Positions 1-8,314 are shown, numbered from the stretch's first letter. The stretch is DNA of 17,949 nt from DASUZD01 sp036377055 (GCA_036377055.1 DASUZD010000197.1:1-17949), one strand, 5' to 3'. Made by a program: numbers and translations. The notes: generated by a model not told the origin, from the sequence alone.

Positions 1-1
1 C

Positions 2-1270
2 TTCGGCGGCTTCCTGCTCCTCGGTGGGCGGCTGGCCGACGTGCTCGGGCGCAGGCGCATCTTCCTCGGCGGTCTCGTCGTGTTCACGCTGGCCTCGCTC
101 CTCGACGGCCTCGCGTGGTCCGAAGGCTCGCTGATCGGCGCGCGAGCGCTCCAGGGCCTCGGCGCGGCGATCATCTCGCCGGCGGCGCTCTCGATCCTCT
201 CCACGACCTTCGCCGAAGGCCGTGAGCGGAACATCGCGCTCGGCGTCTGGGGCGCGGTCGGCGGCTTCGGCGCCGCTGCCGGTGTCCTGCTCGGCGGACT
301 CCTTACCGACGGCCTCGGCTGGCAGTGGATCTTCTTCGTCAACGTCCCGGTCGGCGCGGCCGCGTTCGCGCTCACGCCGCTCCTGCTCAACGAGAGCCGC
401 GACGCTCGCGTCAAGCGCTTCGACGTACCCGGCGGCGTGCTGGTCACGAGCGGCCTCTCCTCGCTCGTGTACGCGATCACGCAGGCAGGTCAGGACGGCT
501 GGCTCGCGGGGCGCACGCTCGGGTTCTTCGCCGCGGCGCTCGTGCTGCTCACGAGCTTCGTCGCGTGGGAGCTCCGGCACCCCGAGCCGCTGATGCGCCT
601 CGGCATCCTCCGGATCCGGACGGTGACCGGCGCGAACGTGTCGGGTTTCATCCTCGGGACGGCGACGTTCTCGATGTTCCTGATGCTGACGCTCTACATG
701 CAGCAGGTGCTCGGGTTCTCGGCGATGAAGACCGGCGTCGCGTACCTCGCGGTCGCGGGGACGGCGATTCTCTGGTCGGCCGTCGCCGCGCAGCTCGTCA
801 CGCGGATCGGGGTGAAGCCGGTGCTCGTGGCGGGGATGACCTTCCTCACCGCAGGCCTCGTCTACTTCACGCAGGTCTCGGTCGGCGGCTCGTACCTCGG
901 CGACCTCCTCCCCGGCTTCCTGCTGATCGGCGTCGGCCTCGGCTTCTCGTTCGTGCCGATCTCGATCGCGGCGCTGGCCGGCGTTCAGCCTGCCGAGGCA
1001 GGGCTCGCGTCAGGCCTGTTCAACACGTCGCAGCAGATCGGCGGCGCGCTCGGGATCGCGGCGCTCTCGACGATCGCGTCCTCGCGGACGGGCGACGCGC
1101 TCGCCGCAGGGACGGCGCTCCCGCAGGCGCTCGTGGACGGCTTCACAGCGGCGTTCGTCGCCGGTCTGATCGTCGCAGCGCTCGGGATCGCAGCGGCGGT
1201 CACGCTGATCCGCCGCGACGAGCTGGAGCAGACGCCCGAGCTCGAGCCGGCACTCGATCTCGCGGCCTAG
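2..1270 (+). CDS. MFS transporter, DHA2 (EmrB/QacA-like) family, 5' end cut by window
   Basis: This is the C-terminal 422 residues of a proton-driven drug or metabolite exporter of the inner membrane. The reading frame is open from base 2, so the true start and the first helices lie outside the window. The first residues carry the MFS motif A (GGRLADVLGRRR) of the loop between helices 2 and 3. The segment GALGIAA in GLFNTSQQIGGALGIAALST and the alternating hydrophobic stretches through residue 400 fit the 14-helix DHA2 subfamily. The protein ends in a short acidic tail (ELEQTPELEPALDLAA). A strong hairpin terminator follows 20 bases after the stop, so it is probably the last gene of its transcript. 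The substrate cannot be read from the sequence. The family call is firm and the substrate is unknown. Confidence 0.9.
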   Translation, partial: FGGFLLLGGRLADVLGRRRIFLGGLVVFTLASLLDGLAWSEGSLIGARALQGLGAAIISPAALSILSTTFAEGRERNIALGVWGAVGGFGAAAGVLLGGLLTDGLGWQWIFFVNVPVGAAAFALTPLLLNESRDARVKRFDVPGGVLVTSGLSSLVYAITQAGQDGWLAGRTLGFFAAALVLLTSFVAWELRHPEPLMRLGILRIRTVTGANVSGFILGTATFSMFLMLTLYMQQVLGFSAMKTGVAYLAVAGTAILWSAVAAQLVTRIGVKPVLVAGMTFLTAGLVYFTQVSVGGSYLGDLLPGFLLIGVGLGFSFVPISIAALAGVQPAEAGLASGLFNTSQQIGGALGIAALSTIASSRTGDALAAGTALPQALVDGFTAAFVAGLIVAALGIAAAVTLIRRDELEQTPELEPALDLAA

Positions 1271-1290
1271 TACGTACCCGGGAACATCAG

Positions 1291-1322
1291 GCGCTTGGGG
1301 GACGTTCACGTCCCCCAAGCGC
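1291..1322 (+). terminator. Perfect 14-bp hairpin terminator after the MFS gene
   Basis: GCGCTTGGGGGACG (1291-1304) pairs perfectly with CGTCCCCCAAGCGC (1309-1322) around a TTCA loop. It is followed by a short TTT only, so it is a GC-rich intrinsic terminator of the type common in actinobacteria. It separates the MFS gene from the MMPL gene on the same strand. Confidence 0.8.
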
Positions 1323-1396
1323 TTTCCGCGATGAGTTTCGGCGCCCTCGCCAGTCCAAAGGCCCGATGAGTCGTCTCTGATAGGAAGGAAGGACAG

Positions 1397-3535
1397 ATGC
1401 TTGCTCGCCTCGCGCACGTGATCGCCCGCCATCGCTGGCCAGTCATCGGAGCCTGGCTCGTTCTCACGCTCTTCGGCGGCTACGCCGCCGGCCAGGTCTC
1501 GAAACGATGGTTCCAGTCGTTCTCGATCCCGGGCTACTCGGCGTACGAGGCGAACAAGCGGATGCTGAAGCAGTTCGGCACCGGCATGCGCCCGCCGAAT
1601 GTCGTCGTCTTCCACACCTCCGGCGACGCGACGAAGAGCGAGCCGATCCGCGCGGCGATGGACCGAGCGGCGAAGGTGAGCCCGGGCGCGCGAACGAGCT
1701 CCTACTTCTCGACGGGCAGCCTCGCGTACGTCTCGAAGGACCGGCACACGACGTTCATGGAGATCTACCCGGCCGGGATCGCGAAGTTCGACACAAAGAG
1801 CGGCGCGAAGGAGACGCGAGCCGCGGCCGCGAGCGGCCTACCGGGCGGGACGACCGTGAACGTCACCGGTCACGACCCGCTCGAGGAGGCGAGCTCGCAC
1901 GGCGACAGCGGCGGGCCGAGCGTCCTCCTCGAGGCCGTGGTCGGCGGCATCGGCGCGCTGATCATCCTCCTCTTCGTCTTCGGGACGCTGCCCGCGATCC
2001 TGATGCCGATCGCCGTCGCCGTCGCGTCGATCCTGAACACGTTCACGCTCGTCTGGGCGCTGACGTACGTGACCGACGTGTCGATCATCGTCCAGTTCCT
2101 GATCGCGCTCGTCGGGCTCGGCGTCGCGATCGACTACGCGCTGCTCATGATCTTCCGCTTCCGCGACGAGCTTCGCGAAGGCGAGGACGTCGAGACCGCG
2201 CTCGTCGAGACGATGACGCACGCCGGCCGCTCGGTCGTGGTCTCCGGCTCGACGGTCGCCGTCGGGCTGCTCTCCCTGATCATCCTGCCGCTGCCGTTCA
2301 TCCGCTCGATGGGCATCGGCGGCATGCTGATCCCCGCCGTCTCGGTGCTCGCCGCGATCACCCTCCTCCCCGCGCTGCTCGCGGTCCTCGGCGAGCGGAT
2401 CAACAGCGTCCGCGTGCTGCCGAAGCGCTTCGTCGACCGCGGCCACCCGGAGGACGGGCCGTGGGGCCGCTGGGCGCGGCTCGTCAACCGGCGACCGTGG
2501 CCGGTCGCGCTGACCGGGATCGCGATCGTGGCCGTGCTCGGCACGATCGGGACGCAGCTCAACCCGAACGAGTCGCAGCTGAAGTCGTTCCCGGGGACGG
2601 GGACCGCGATCGCCGGGCGGGATCAGCTCACCGCAGCCGGGATCAGCCCAGGCGTCCTGAAGCCGTTCGCGGTGCTCGTCGAGCGTGGCGCCGACCCGCA
2701 GCCGATCGCGGCGAAGCTCCGGACCGTGCCTGGCGTCGTCGGCGCGACTGCGCCGCGCGAGTGGCGGCGCGGCGGCGACTCGATCGTCGAGGCTTTCCCG
2801 GCCGTCGACGGGGCCGCAGGCGGCATCCAGGGGATCATCGACCGGACCCACGACACGCTGAAAGGGACGAACGCGACGCTCGGCGGCACGGCCCCGGCGG
2901 ACCGCGACTTCGTGCACGCGGTCTACGGCAACTTCCCGTACGTCCTCGCGTTCGTGATCCTCCTCACGCTGATCCTGCTCATGCGCGCTTTCCGCTCGAT
3001 CGTGCTCCCGTTCAAGGCGGCGGTGCTGAACCTCGTCTCGCTTGCGGCCGCGTTCGGGATCGTCGTCTTCATCTTCCAGAACGGCCACGGCTCGGGGCTC
3101 TGGAACATCGACGCGACGCACGCGATCACCGCGTGGATCCCGCTGATGATCTTCGCGTTCCTGTTCGGCCTCTCGATGGACTACGAGGTCTTCATGCTCA
3201 CGCGCATGCGCGAGGCGTACGACGAGACGGGCTCGACGGAGAAGGCGATCGAGCTCGGCCTCGCGCGGACCGGCAAGCTCGTCACGAGCGCGGCGCTGAT
3301 CCTGATGTTCGCGTTCCTCGTGCTCTCCTCGAGCCCCGGGTTCGAGATCAAGGAGTTCGCGATCGGCCTCGCGGCGGGGATCATCTTCGACGCGACCGTG
3401 ATCCGGGCGCTGCTCGTGCCGGCTCTCATGCGCCTGCTCGGCCGCGCGAACTGGTGGATGCCGGACTGGACGCGGTCCGTCCTGCTGATCCGCCACCGCG
3501 AGAAGACGCCCGAGGTCGCTGCGGAGAACGTCTAA
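1397..3535 (+). CDS. MMPL family (RND superfamily) transporter
   Basis: This 712-residue inner-membrane transporter belongs to the MmpL/HpnN-like RND group, which exports lipids, siderophores or drugs using the proton gradient. An N-terminal helix (about 15-35) is followed by an extracytoplasmic domain, a helix cluster (about 175-335), a second extracytoplasmic domain and a second cluster (about 510-690). The two repeats each carry the family Asp-Tyr proton-relay pair: D246-Y247 in GLGVAIDYALLMIFRFRDE and D595-Y596 in FGLSMDYEVFMLTRMREAYD. The length matches the shorter, non-mycobacterial MMPL proteins. ATG follows the purine-rich AGGAAGGAAGG at 1382-1392. Its TAA stop interlocks with the stop of the convergent acyltransferase (shared bases CTAA, 3532-3535). 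The substrate is not deducible. An export partnership with the MFS gene upstream is possible, but a terminator separates them. Confidence 0.93.
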   Translation: MLARLAHVIARHRWPVIGAWLVLTLFGGYAAGQVSKRWFQSFSIPGYSAYEANKRMLKQFGTGMRPPNVVVFHTSGDATKSEPIRAAMDRAAKVSPGARTSSYFSTGSLAYVSKDRHTTFMEIYPAGIAKFDTKSGAKETRAAAASGLPGGTTVNVTGHDPLEEASSHGDSGGPSVLLEAVVGGIGALIILLFVFGTLPAILMPIAVAVASILNTFTLVWALTYVTDVSIIVQFLIALVGLGVAIDYALLMIFRFRDELREGEDVETALVETMTHAGRSVVVSGSTVAVGLLSLIILPLPFIRSMGIGGMLIPAVSVLAAITLLPALLAVLGERINSVRVLPKRFVDRGHPEDGPWGRWARLVNRRPWPVALTGIAIVAVLGTIGTQLNPNESQLKSFPGTGTAIAGRDQLTAAGISPGVLKPFAVLVERGADPQPIAAKLRTVPGVVGATAPREWRRGGDSIVEAFPAVDGAAGGIQGIIDRTHDTLKGTNATLGGTAPADRDFVHAVYGNFPYVLAFVILLTLILLMRAFRSIVLPFKAAVLNLVSLAAAFGIVVFIFQNGHGSGLWNIDATHAITAWIPLMIFAFLFGLSMDYEVFMLTRMREAYDETGSTEKAIELGLARTGKLVTSAALILMFAFLVLSSSPGFEIKEFAIGLAAGIIFDATVIRALLVPALMRLLGRANWWMPDWTRSVLLIRHREKTPEVAAENV

Positions 3536-5508
3536 GCGAAGAGCGCTCGGCGGAAAGCGGCGCGGAACGGCTGGAGGAGCTCGAGCACGTACGTCTTCGA
3601 GGCGTGGCCGCGGTCGATCGCCGTGATCGTCTGGTTGACGACCATCGGGCAGAGATAGCCGGTCGCCGAGCCCTGCGGGTGCGCGCAGAACCACGGTCGC
3701 ACGTCGATGAAGCCGACGCCGTCGCGCTTCGCGTCGGCCGCGACCTCGGCCTCCGTTCGGGCCTGGACGGCGGTCCCCGTCGTCGTGCAGGTCCTCATCG
3801 TCGCCCCGGCGGCGAGCAGGCAGTCGGTCGGGTCGCGCGTCTGGTTCGGCGCGTCGCCGAGGACGATCACGCTCGCGGAGGACCGCGTCAGCGACCGGCT
3901 CAGCGCGGCGATCGGCGCGACCGAGTCGAGCGGGTCGTGCGTCCCGGAGCGGCTGCCGACGATCAGCGTCACGGCGGGCCTGAGCGCCTGCGCCTGCTTT
4001 CTCGCCCACCGGAACCAGGTGCCACACTCGTCGTCGCCGGCCCACGAGCGCGGGATGCAGCGCACCTTCACGAGCGGTATCACGACCCAGCCGTCGCGCT
4101 GCGCCATCGAGAGGATCGTCGGCATCCACATCTCGGCGTGCGAGTCGCCGAAGACGACGATCGTCTTGCGGCCGGTCGGGCCGCCGAGCCGGCAGATCTT
4201 GCTCGTCGTCTCGTAGCGCGCGGGCGTGCAGCCGTCGGGAAAGAAGTAGAAGTCGTTGTGGAGGCCGTCGATCGCGGGAGTGAGGGGCGACGGCAGGGGT
4301 GCGTTGCGCTCTGCCGCTCGGACGGCGGCCACGACTGCCGGCAGAGGCTTGGGCGCGGCCTGTCGCGTCTCCGCGGCCGTGACCGGATCGGTCAGCGCGA
4401 TGGGGCGAACGGCGGCGGCCGCCACTTCGACGTGTGCGGCGGTCGCCGCGACAGAGCGCAGGATCACGACCGCCATCACCAGCACGACCGCCGCCGATGC
4501 CGGCCAGAGCAGCGCGCCCATCCGGGCCGGCAGCTTCGCCCGCCGGATCGGGTTCTCGAAGAGGGCGTAGCTGACGACCGAGAGCCCGAACGCGCCGACG
4601 AGCAGCAGGAGCTTCACCCCCACTCCCAGATCGTGGCCGACGTACTGGACGGCGATGACGAGCACCGGCCAATGCCAGAGGTAGAGCGCGTACGACCTAT
4701 CCCCGATGTACCTCAACGGCGCGATTGAGAGGAGGCGTCCCCCTCCGGCTGCGATCACGAGCGCTGCGCCCGCGGCCGGCAAGAGCGCGGCGTAGCCCGG
4801 AAAGCGCGTTGCGCCCGAGAAGCCGACAGCCGCGACGCCGATCGCGGCAAGGCCGATCCATCTCGCGAGCGTCGGCACACGCGGACGCGCGATCGCGAGG
4901 CACGCGCCGAGCGCGAGCTCCCAGGCGCGAGCGGCGGTGGAGTAGTAGGCGGCGGCGCTCGTGGAGTGCACAGACCAGGCGAGCGACGCGACGCCCAAGG
5001 TCGCCGCCACGACGAGAAGCGGCAAGCGACGGCGGAGGACGAAGAGCGCGACGATCGTCGGCCAGACGACGTAGAACTGCTCCTCGACCGAGAGCGACCA
5101 GAAGTGCAGGAGCGGCGACGGAGGCTGCGCCTGCGCGAAGTAGTCGCTCCCCTCCCGCGCGAAGTGGACGTTCGCGCCGAACGCCGCGGCCCAGAGGCTG
5201 TCCGAGACGACCTCGCGCGCGCGCAAGAAGTTGAGGAGGTGATGCGCGGCGACGTCGGTGACAAGGAGCGTCAGCGCGGCCGCCGGAAGGATCCGCCGCG
5301 CGCGCCGCGCGTAGAAGCCGGCGATCGAGATCGTCCCGCGGCGCTCGGCTTCCGCGAGCAGGAGCCCCGTGATCAGGAACCCGGAGAGGACGAAGAAGAC
5401 GTCGACGCCGACGAACCCGCCTGGCAGGAACGGCACCCCGGCATGACCCAGGACGACGAGCAGAACGGCGAACGCTCGGAGCCCCTGGATGTCGTCGCGA
5501 TGAGCCAC
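3532..5508 (-). CDS. OafA/YrhL-like membrane acyltransferase with C-terminal SGNH domain
   Basis: This 658-residue protein would transfer acyl (usually acetyl) groups to surface polysaccharide or peptidoglycan sugars. The N-terminal half (about 1-370) is the acyltransferase-3 membrane domain. It starts with the typical DIQGLRAFAVLLVVLGHAG and contains FFVLSGFLITGLLL and HFWSLSVEEQFYVVWP. After an Ala/Pro-rich extracytoplasmic linker, the C-terminal SGNH domain carries GDSH (nucleophile S456) and a late DRGH (D632, H635) that supplies the Asp-His pair. The fused arrangement is the common full-length form. The start is GTG, chosen because homology begins at once (MAHRDDIQGLRA). No good Shine-Dalgarno is visible, and a small 5-bp hairpin (5512-5528) lies just upstream. 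The stop TAG shares bases with the MMPL stop on the other strand. The acceptor is unknown. Confidence 0.92.
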   Translation of the reverse strand: MAHRDDIQGLRAFAVLLVVLGHAGVPFLPGGFVGVDVFFVLSGFLITGLLLAEAERRGTISIAGFYARRARRILPAAALTLLVTDVAAHHLLNFLRAREVVSDSLWAAAFGANVHFAREGSDYFAQAQPPSPLLHFWSLSVEEQFYVVWPTIVALFVLRRRLPLLVVAATLGVASLAWSVHSTSAAAYYSTAARAWELALGACLAIARPRVPTLARWIGLAAIGVAAVGFSGATRFPGYAALLPAAGAALVIAAGGGRLLSIAPLRYIGDRSYALYLWHWPVLVIAVQYVGHDLGVGVKLLLLVGAFGLSVVSYALFENPIRRAKLPARMGALLWPASAAVVLVMAVVILRSVAATAAHVEVAAAAVRPIALTDPVTAAETRQAAPKPLPAVVAAVRAAERNAPLPSPLTPAIDGLHNDFYFFPDGCTPARYETTSKICRLGGPTGRKTIVVFGDSHAEMWMPTILSMAQRDGWVVIPLVKVRCIPRSWAGDDECGTWFRWARKQAQALRPAVTLIVGSRSGTHDPLDSVAPIAALSRSLTRSSASVIVLGDAPNQTRDPTDCLLAAGATMRTCTTTGTAVQARTEAEVAADAKRDGVGFIDVRPWFCAHPQGSATGYLCPMVVNQTITAIDRGHASKTYVLELLQPFRAAFRRALFA

Positions 5509-5589
5509 GGCGGGCCGAGCGTAGGCCCGTCCCGTTAGCGATTACGCAGCAAGTTGTGAGCGAACTCCGATCGGTGGTAAGGACTTCGA

Positions 5590-5883
5590 TCAGGCGACGA
5601 TCGTGCCGTCCTCCACGTCGCGATCGGGGCGCAGCAGCACGAGCCCCGCGGCATGCGAGCGCGCCCCGAGCACCAGCGCCTCGTCGCCGTGAAGCGTTAC
5701 GACGACCTGCGTCCCGTCGAGCTCGTCCTCCTCGTACGCGCCGCGCTCGACCACCACCTGGACGTGCCCCCGAGGCCCGAGGTCGATCTCCAGCAGATAC
5801 GAGGGCGCGCGAGCGCCGGCGTGCCCCTCGACCGCGACGACGCGGCCGACGAGGAGCTCCGTAGCCTGACTGCCTGCATCCAT
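5590..5883 (-). CDS. Small tRNA-binding-domain (CsaA/EMAP-like) protein, divergent
   Basis: This 97-residue protein resembles the OB-fold tRNA-binding domain found as CsaA and at the C-terminus of MetRS. The recognisable pattern is LLVGRVVAVEGHAGARAP, then YLLEIDLG, then EALVLGA and a final VLLRPDRDVEDGTIV, which matches the family order (VG.I...E...ARKP.Y.L.IDFG ... SEVLVLG ... VLL.PD..VPNG). The segment where relatives carry SSAQIT reads VQVVVE here, and the NFPP loop is shortened to TLHGDE. Residues usually contacting RNA are therefore changed or missing. ATG at 5883 is preferred because the domain begins right after it. The frame stays open to 5949, and GGAGG lies rather far (14 nt) upstream. 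It is divergent from the Asp-box protein, and 81 bases upstream of the acyltransferase on the same strand. Family moderately sure; RNA binding unproven. Confidence 0.65.
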   Translation of the reverse strand: MDAGSQATELLVGRVVAVEGHAGARAPSYLLEIDLGPRGHVQVVVERGAYEEDELDGTQVVVTLHGDEALVLGARSHAAGLVLLRPDRDVEDGTIVA

Positions 5884-5978
5884 TGAGGGCGGCGTGCCCT
5901 CCGTCCCGAGAGCGAAACAGCGTGTTAGCAAACGCGCGGCGCCGAGCACAACCAGCGGGATTCTGCGGTGACCGACAA

Positions 5979-6000
5979 AATGCGGCTCGCGAGGCGCATT
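5979..6000. promoter_or_regulatory. 22-bp near-perfect palindrome upstream of the Asp-box gene
   Basis: AATGCG (5979-5984) and CGCATT (5995-6000) flank a perfect CTCGCGAG core (5986-5993), with one mismatched G:G pair on each side. It lies in the divergent 152-bp region between the tRNA-binding-domain gene and the secreted Asp-box gene, 36 bases before the latter's ATG. It could be a dimeric-regulator operator or a 5'-UTR hairpin. No clear -10/-35 boxes were recognised nearby. Confidence 0.4.
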
Positions 6001-6035
6001 GGGTCGCCGAGCAACGAAGCAAGGGGGAGGAGCTC

Positions 6036-7553
6036 ATGAGAAGGATCCTCGTCGCAGCGGCCGTGCTCGCCGCTGCCGTCATCTTCGTCGGAGCGGCCAG
6101 CTCGGGGCCGTTCTCGCCGACAGCGCCGTCGGTTGCCTCGAAGCCGAGTCCGTTCGCGCCCGGCTGCGAAGGCGTCCCGCAGTCGGGGACGCTGTACGAG
6201 AACGCCGAGGTCGAGCCGCGCGTCGCGGTCGACCCGGGGAATTCGCTGCACATCGTCGGCGTCTTCCAGCAGGACCGCTGGTCGAACGGCGGCGCCCACG
6301 GGCTGGTCACGTCGACGTCGTTCGACGGCGGTGTCACGTGGACGGAGTCGTGGCCGCACTTCAGCATCTGCTCGGGTGGAACCGTCGCGAACGGCGGCGA
6401 CTTCGAGCGCTCTTCGGACCCATGGGCCTCGTTCTCGCCGAACGGCGTCGTCCACCAGATCTCGCTGTCCTTCAACGACACGAACGCGGACAACGCGATC
6501 CTGGCCAGCCGCTCGACGGACGGCGGGCTCACGTGGAGCGAGCCGGCCACGCTCCAGCGCGAGAACCGCGGCTCGGGAGCGCTCTTCGTGGACAAGGAGT
6601 CGATCACGGCCGACCCATTCGACTCCCACTTCGTCTACGCGGTCTGGGACCGCAGCACGTTCCCGAGCGACAGCGTCAGCCTCAACGCGCTCGCGCACAC
6701 GTTCGCGCTCCGCTCGCAGACGGAGTTCGCGCGGTCGACCGACAACGGCGTGACGTGGGAGCCCGCTCGCCCGATCTTCGACGAGCAGCGGGCGATCTCG
6801 TTCACGATCGGGAACCAGATCGTCGTCGTCCCAACGGGTGGCGCGGTGCCGACGCTCGTGAACGGCACGATGCTGTTCCACGGCTCCGGCGGACAGCGGT
6901 CGTGCTGTGACGTCGTCGTCATGCGCTCGCCCGACCGCGGCGTCACGTGGTCCGGGACGATCAAGGTCAGCGACGTCGACGTCGTGGACGTGACCGATCC
7001 GGATACTGGCCACCTGATCCGGACCGGCGACATCATCCCGGACGTCGCCGCCGGCGTCACCGCAGGACGCGTCTACGCCGTGTGGCAGGACGGGAGCTTC
7101 AGCGGCCCTCCGAGGGCCAAGGAGCATTCGGGGATCGCGTTCTCGCAGTCGCTCGACGGCGGCTTGACGTGGTCGCCGAAGATCGAGATCAACCAGGCGC
7201 CGTCGACGCAGGCGTTCACGCCGAACGCCCAGGTCGCAGCAGACGGCACGATCGGAGTCACGTACTACGACTTCCGCAACAACACACCGGCGCCCGGGCT
7301 GCCGACCGACTACTGGTTCGTGCACTGCCACCCGGCGACGCAGAACTGCACGAGTCCCCTCAGCTGGACGAGCGAAGCGCACGTCGCGGGGCCGTTCGAC
7401 ATGGAGACGGCGCCCAATGCACGTGGCTTCTTCGTCGGCGACTACGAGGGTCTCGCTCGAGCGGGGAACTCGTTCGTCTCGCTCTTCGCGATGGCGAACG
7501 ACGGCAACCTCGCGAACCGGACCGACATCTTCGAAAGCACGCTGAATCCGTAG
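6036..7553 (+). CDS. Secreted protein with five Asp-box (BNR/sialidase-like) repeats
   Basis: This 505-residue exported beta-propeller-like protein starts at an ATG with a strong Shine-Dalgarno (GGGGGAGG, 6023-6030). It has a Sec signal peptide (MRRILVAAAVLAAAVIFVGAAS). Upstream in-frame codons lack signal-peptide character, so this start is preferred over the open frame further left. Five Asp-box motifs of the form S-x-D-x-G-x-T-W occur near residues 94, 160, 233, 297 and 371 (for example STDGGLTWSE, SLDGGLTWSP). These occur in sialidases, but also in many non-enzymatic propellers. The Arg triad and RIP motif of true sialidases were not recognised, so the enzyme call is not supported. A Cys-Cys pair (QRSCCDVV) and four further Cys in the mature part fit an extracellular location. 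It stands alone and ends at a bidirectional hairpin. Confidence 0.85.
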   Translation: MRRILVAAAVLAAAVIFVGAASSGPFSPTAPSVASKPSPFAPGCEGVPQSGTLYENAEVEPRVAVDPGNSLHIVGVFQQDRWSNGGAHGLVTSTSFDGGVTWTESWPHFSICSGGTVANGGDFERSSDPWASFSPNGVVHQISLSFNDTNADNAILASRSTDGGLTWSEPATLQRENRGSGALFVDKESITADPFDSHFVYAVWDRSTFPSDSVSLNALAHTFALRSQTEFARSTDNGVTWEPARPIFDEQRAISFTIGNQIVVVPTGGAVPTLVNGTMLFHGSGGQRSCCDVVVMRSPDRGVTWSGTIKVSDVDVVDVTDPDTGHLIRTGDIIPDVAAGVTAGRVYAVWQDGSFSGPPRAKEHSGIAFSQSLDGGLTWSPKIEINQAPSTQAFTPNAQVAADGTIGVTYYDFRNNTPAPGLPTDYWFVHCHPATQNCTSPLSWTSEAHVAGPFDMETAPNARGFFVGDYEGLARAGNSFVSLFAMANDGNLANRTDIFESTLNP

Positions 7554-7560
7554 TCGGCAT

Positions 7561-7594
7561 TACGGGAGGGCCGCGCTGGTGCGGCCCTCCCGTA
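7561..7594. terminator. Bidirectional 14-bp hairpin terminator between convergent genes
   Basis: TACGGGAGGGCCGC (7561-7574) pairs perfectly with GCGGCCCTCCCGTA (7581-7594) around a GCTGGT loop. It lies between the stop of the Asp-box gene (7553) and the stop of the collagen-like gene on the opposite strand (7612), so one structure can serve both transcripts. There is no T-tract on either side. Confidence 0.75.
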
Positions 7595-7611
7595 CCTCAT
7601 CGAGACGAGCG

Positions 7612-8244
7612 TTACGACGCGACCGTTGCGCACACTGCGTACACCGTCACCCGCCAGTTGCCGGCGAAGGCGGCCGTCTCCTGCGCTTCGGCCGTCCAGG
7701 TCCTCAGATCGCTCGAAGGCGACGAGCGCGTGATCGCGAGCGAGTTCGAGGTCGTGTTCACCGCCCCGCCGCCACCGAGCACCTTCTTGCCGCTCGGGCA
7801 CGACACGCTCTGGCTCTTGACTGTGTTCGAGCTCGTCGCCGAGTCCGCCGTGACGAGCTGCTCGCCGCTGACCCCGACCGGTCCCGCCGGCCCCGCCGGC
7901 CCCTGGGGACCGACCGCGCCGATCGAGCTCGGAAGCTTCCCGTTCGCGTCGAGCGGCAGGAGCATGTTCGGGGTCGGCGTGCGCGAGGCCTGGATTCCGT
8001 TCACCGCAGCGGCGTTCACGGCCGTGGTCGCCCTGCGGGCCAGCTTCGCGACTCCCGCTCGGTCCGCCCTCGTTGCGTGAACGGCGTCCCGAGCGAAGCG
8101 CGCGTGACGCGCCCGATCGGCGAACAACGCGTGCTTGACCACGACCGCTCCCGCCTCGCGCGCGGCGTTCCCGATCGCTGCCGGCCCCAGAACCGCGACG
8201 ACGAGCGCCGCCAGCGCGACCACGAGTGAAAGCCTTCCCTTCAT
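7612..8244 (-). CDS. Secreted protein with short collagen-like Gly-X-Y stretch
   Basis: This 210-residue exported protein has a Sec-type signal or anchor (MKGRLSLVVALAALVVAVLG). A long Ala/Arg/His-rich segment follows (about 30-80, DRARHARFARDAVHATRADR), probably helical. Next is a collagen-like run of four Gly-X-Y triplets (residues 112-123, GPQGPAGPAGPV), then a C-terminal domain of about 85 residues starting near SCPSGKKVLGGGG. That domain has only two Cys (149 and 205), placed as if to form one disulfide closing a beta-sandwich. Start ATG at 8244 has GGAGGGG about 8 bases upstream. It is the nearest downstream gene of the XRE-TPR regulator on the same strand (70-bp gap) and shares a terminator with the convergent Asp-box gene. 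The C-terminal domain resembles one I associate with actinobacterial secreted proteins, but I cannot name a function. Confidence 0.82.
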   Translation of the reverse strand: MKGRLSLVVALAALVVAVLGPAAIGNAAREAGAVVVKHALFADRARHARFARDAVHATRADRAGVAKLARRATTAVNAAAVNGIQASRTPTPNMLLPLDANGKLPSSIGAVGPQGPAGPAGPVGVSGEQLVTADSATSSNTVKSQSVSCPSGKKVLGGGGAVNTTSNSLAITRSSPSSDLRTWTAEAQETAAFAGNWRVTVYAVCATVAS

Positions 8245-8314
8245 CACCTGTCCCCTCCTCCCTTGGATTCCTCTCCAGGTGAGGCTACGCCTCGTCGCCG
8301 CGAATGTTGCGGCT

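Noticed and set aside
1331..1380. Two mini-ORFs (12 and 4 codons) overlapping as ATGA before the MMPL gene
   Set aside because: Neither has a Shine-Dalgarno and they are too short to tell from chance. They were kept only as a remark.
1838..4672. A 944-codon minus-strand open frame
   Set aside because: It is antisense to the MMPL gene and out of frame with the acyltransferase. It has low-complexity Arg/Asp composition and no motif.
1507..4728. A 1073-codon plus-strand open frame
   Set aside because: It is Arg/Asp/Pro-rich throughout and overlaps the MMPL and acyltransferase genes, which have clear family motifs. It is a high-GC shadow frame.
4697..6607. A 636-codon minus-strand open frame
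   Set aside because: It runs through the Asp-box gene antisense and out of frame through the tRNA-binding-domain and acyltransferase genes. Its composition changes abruptly and it has no domain.
6036..7553. Calling the Asp-box protein a sialidase
   Set aside because: Asp boxes alone are not diagnostic, and the catalytic residues were not recognised.
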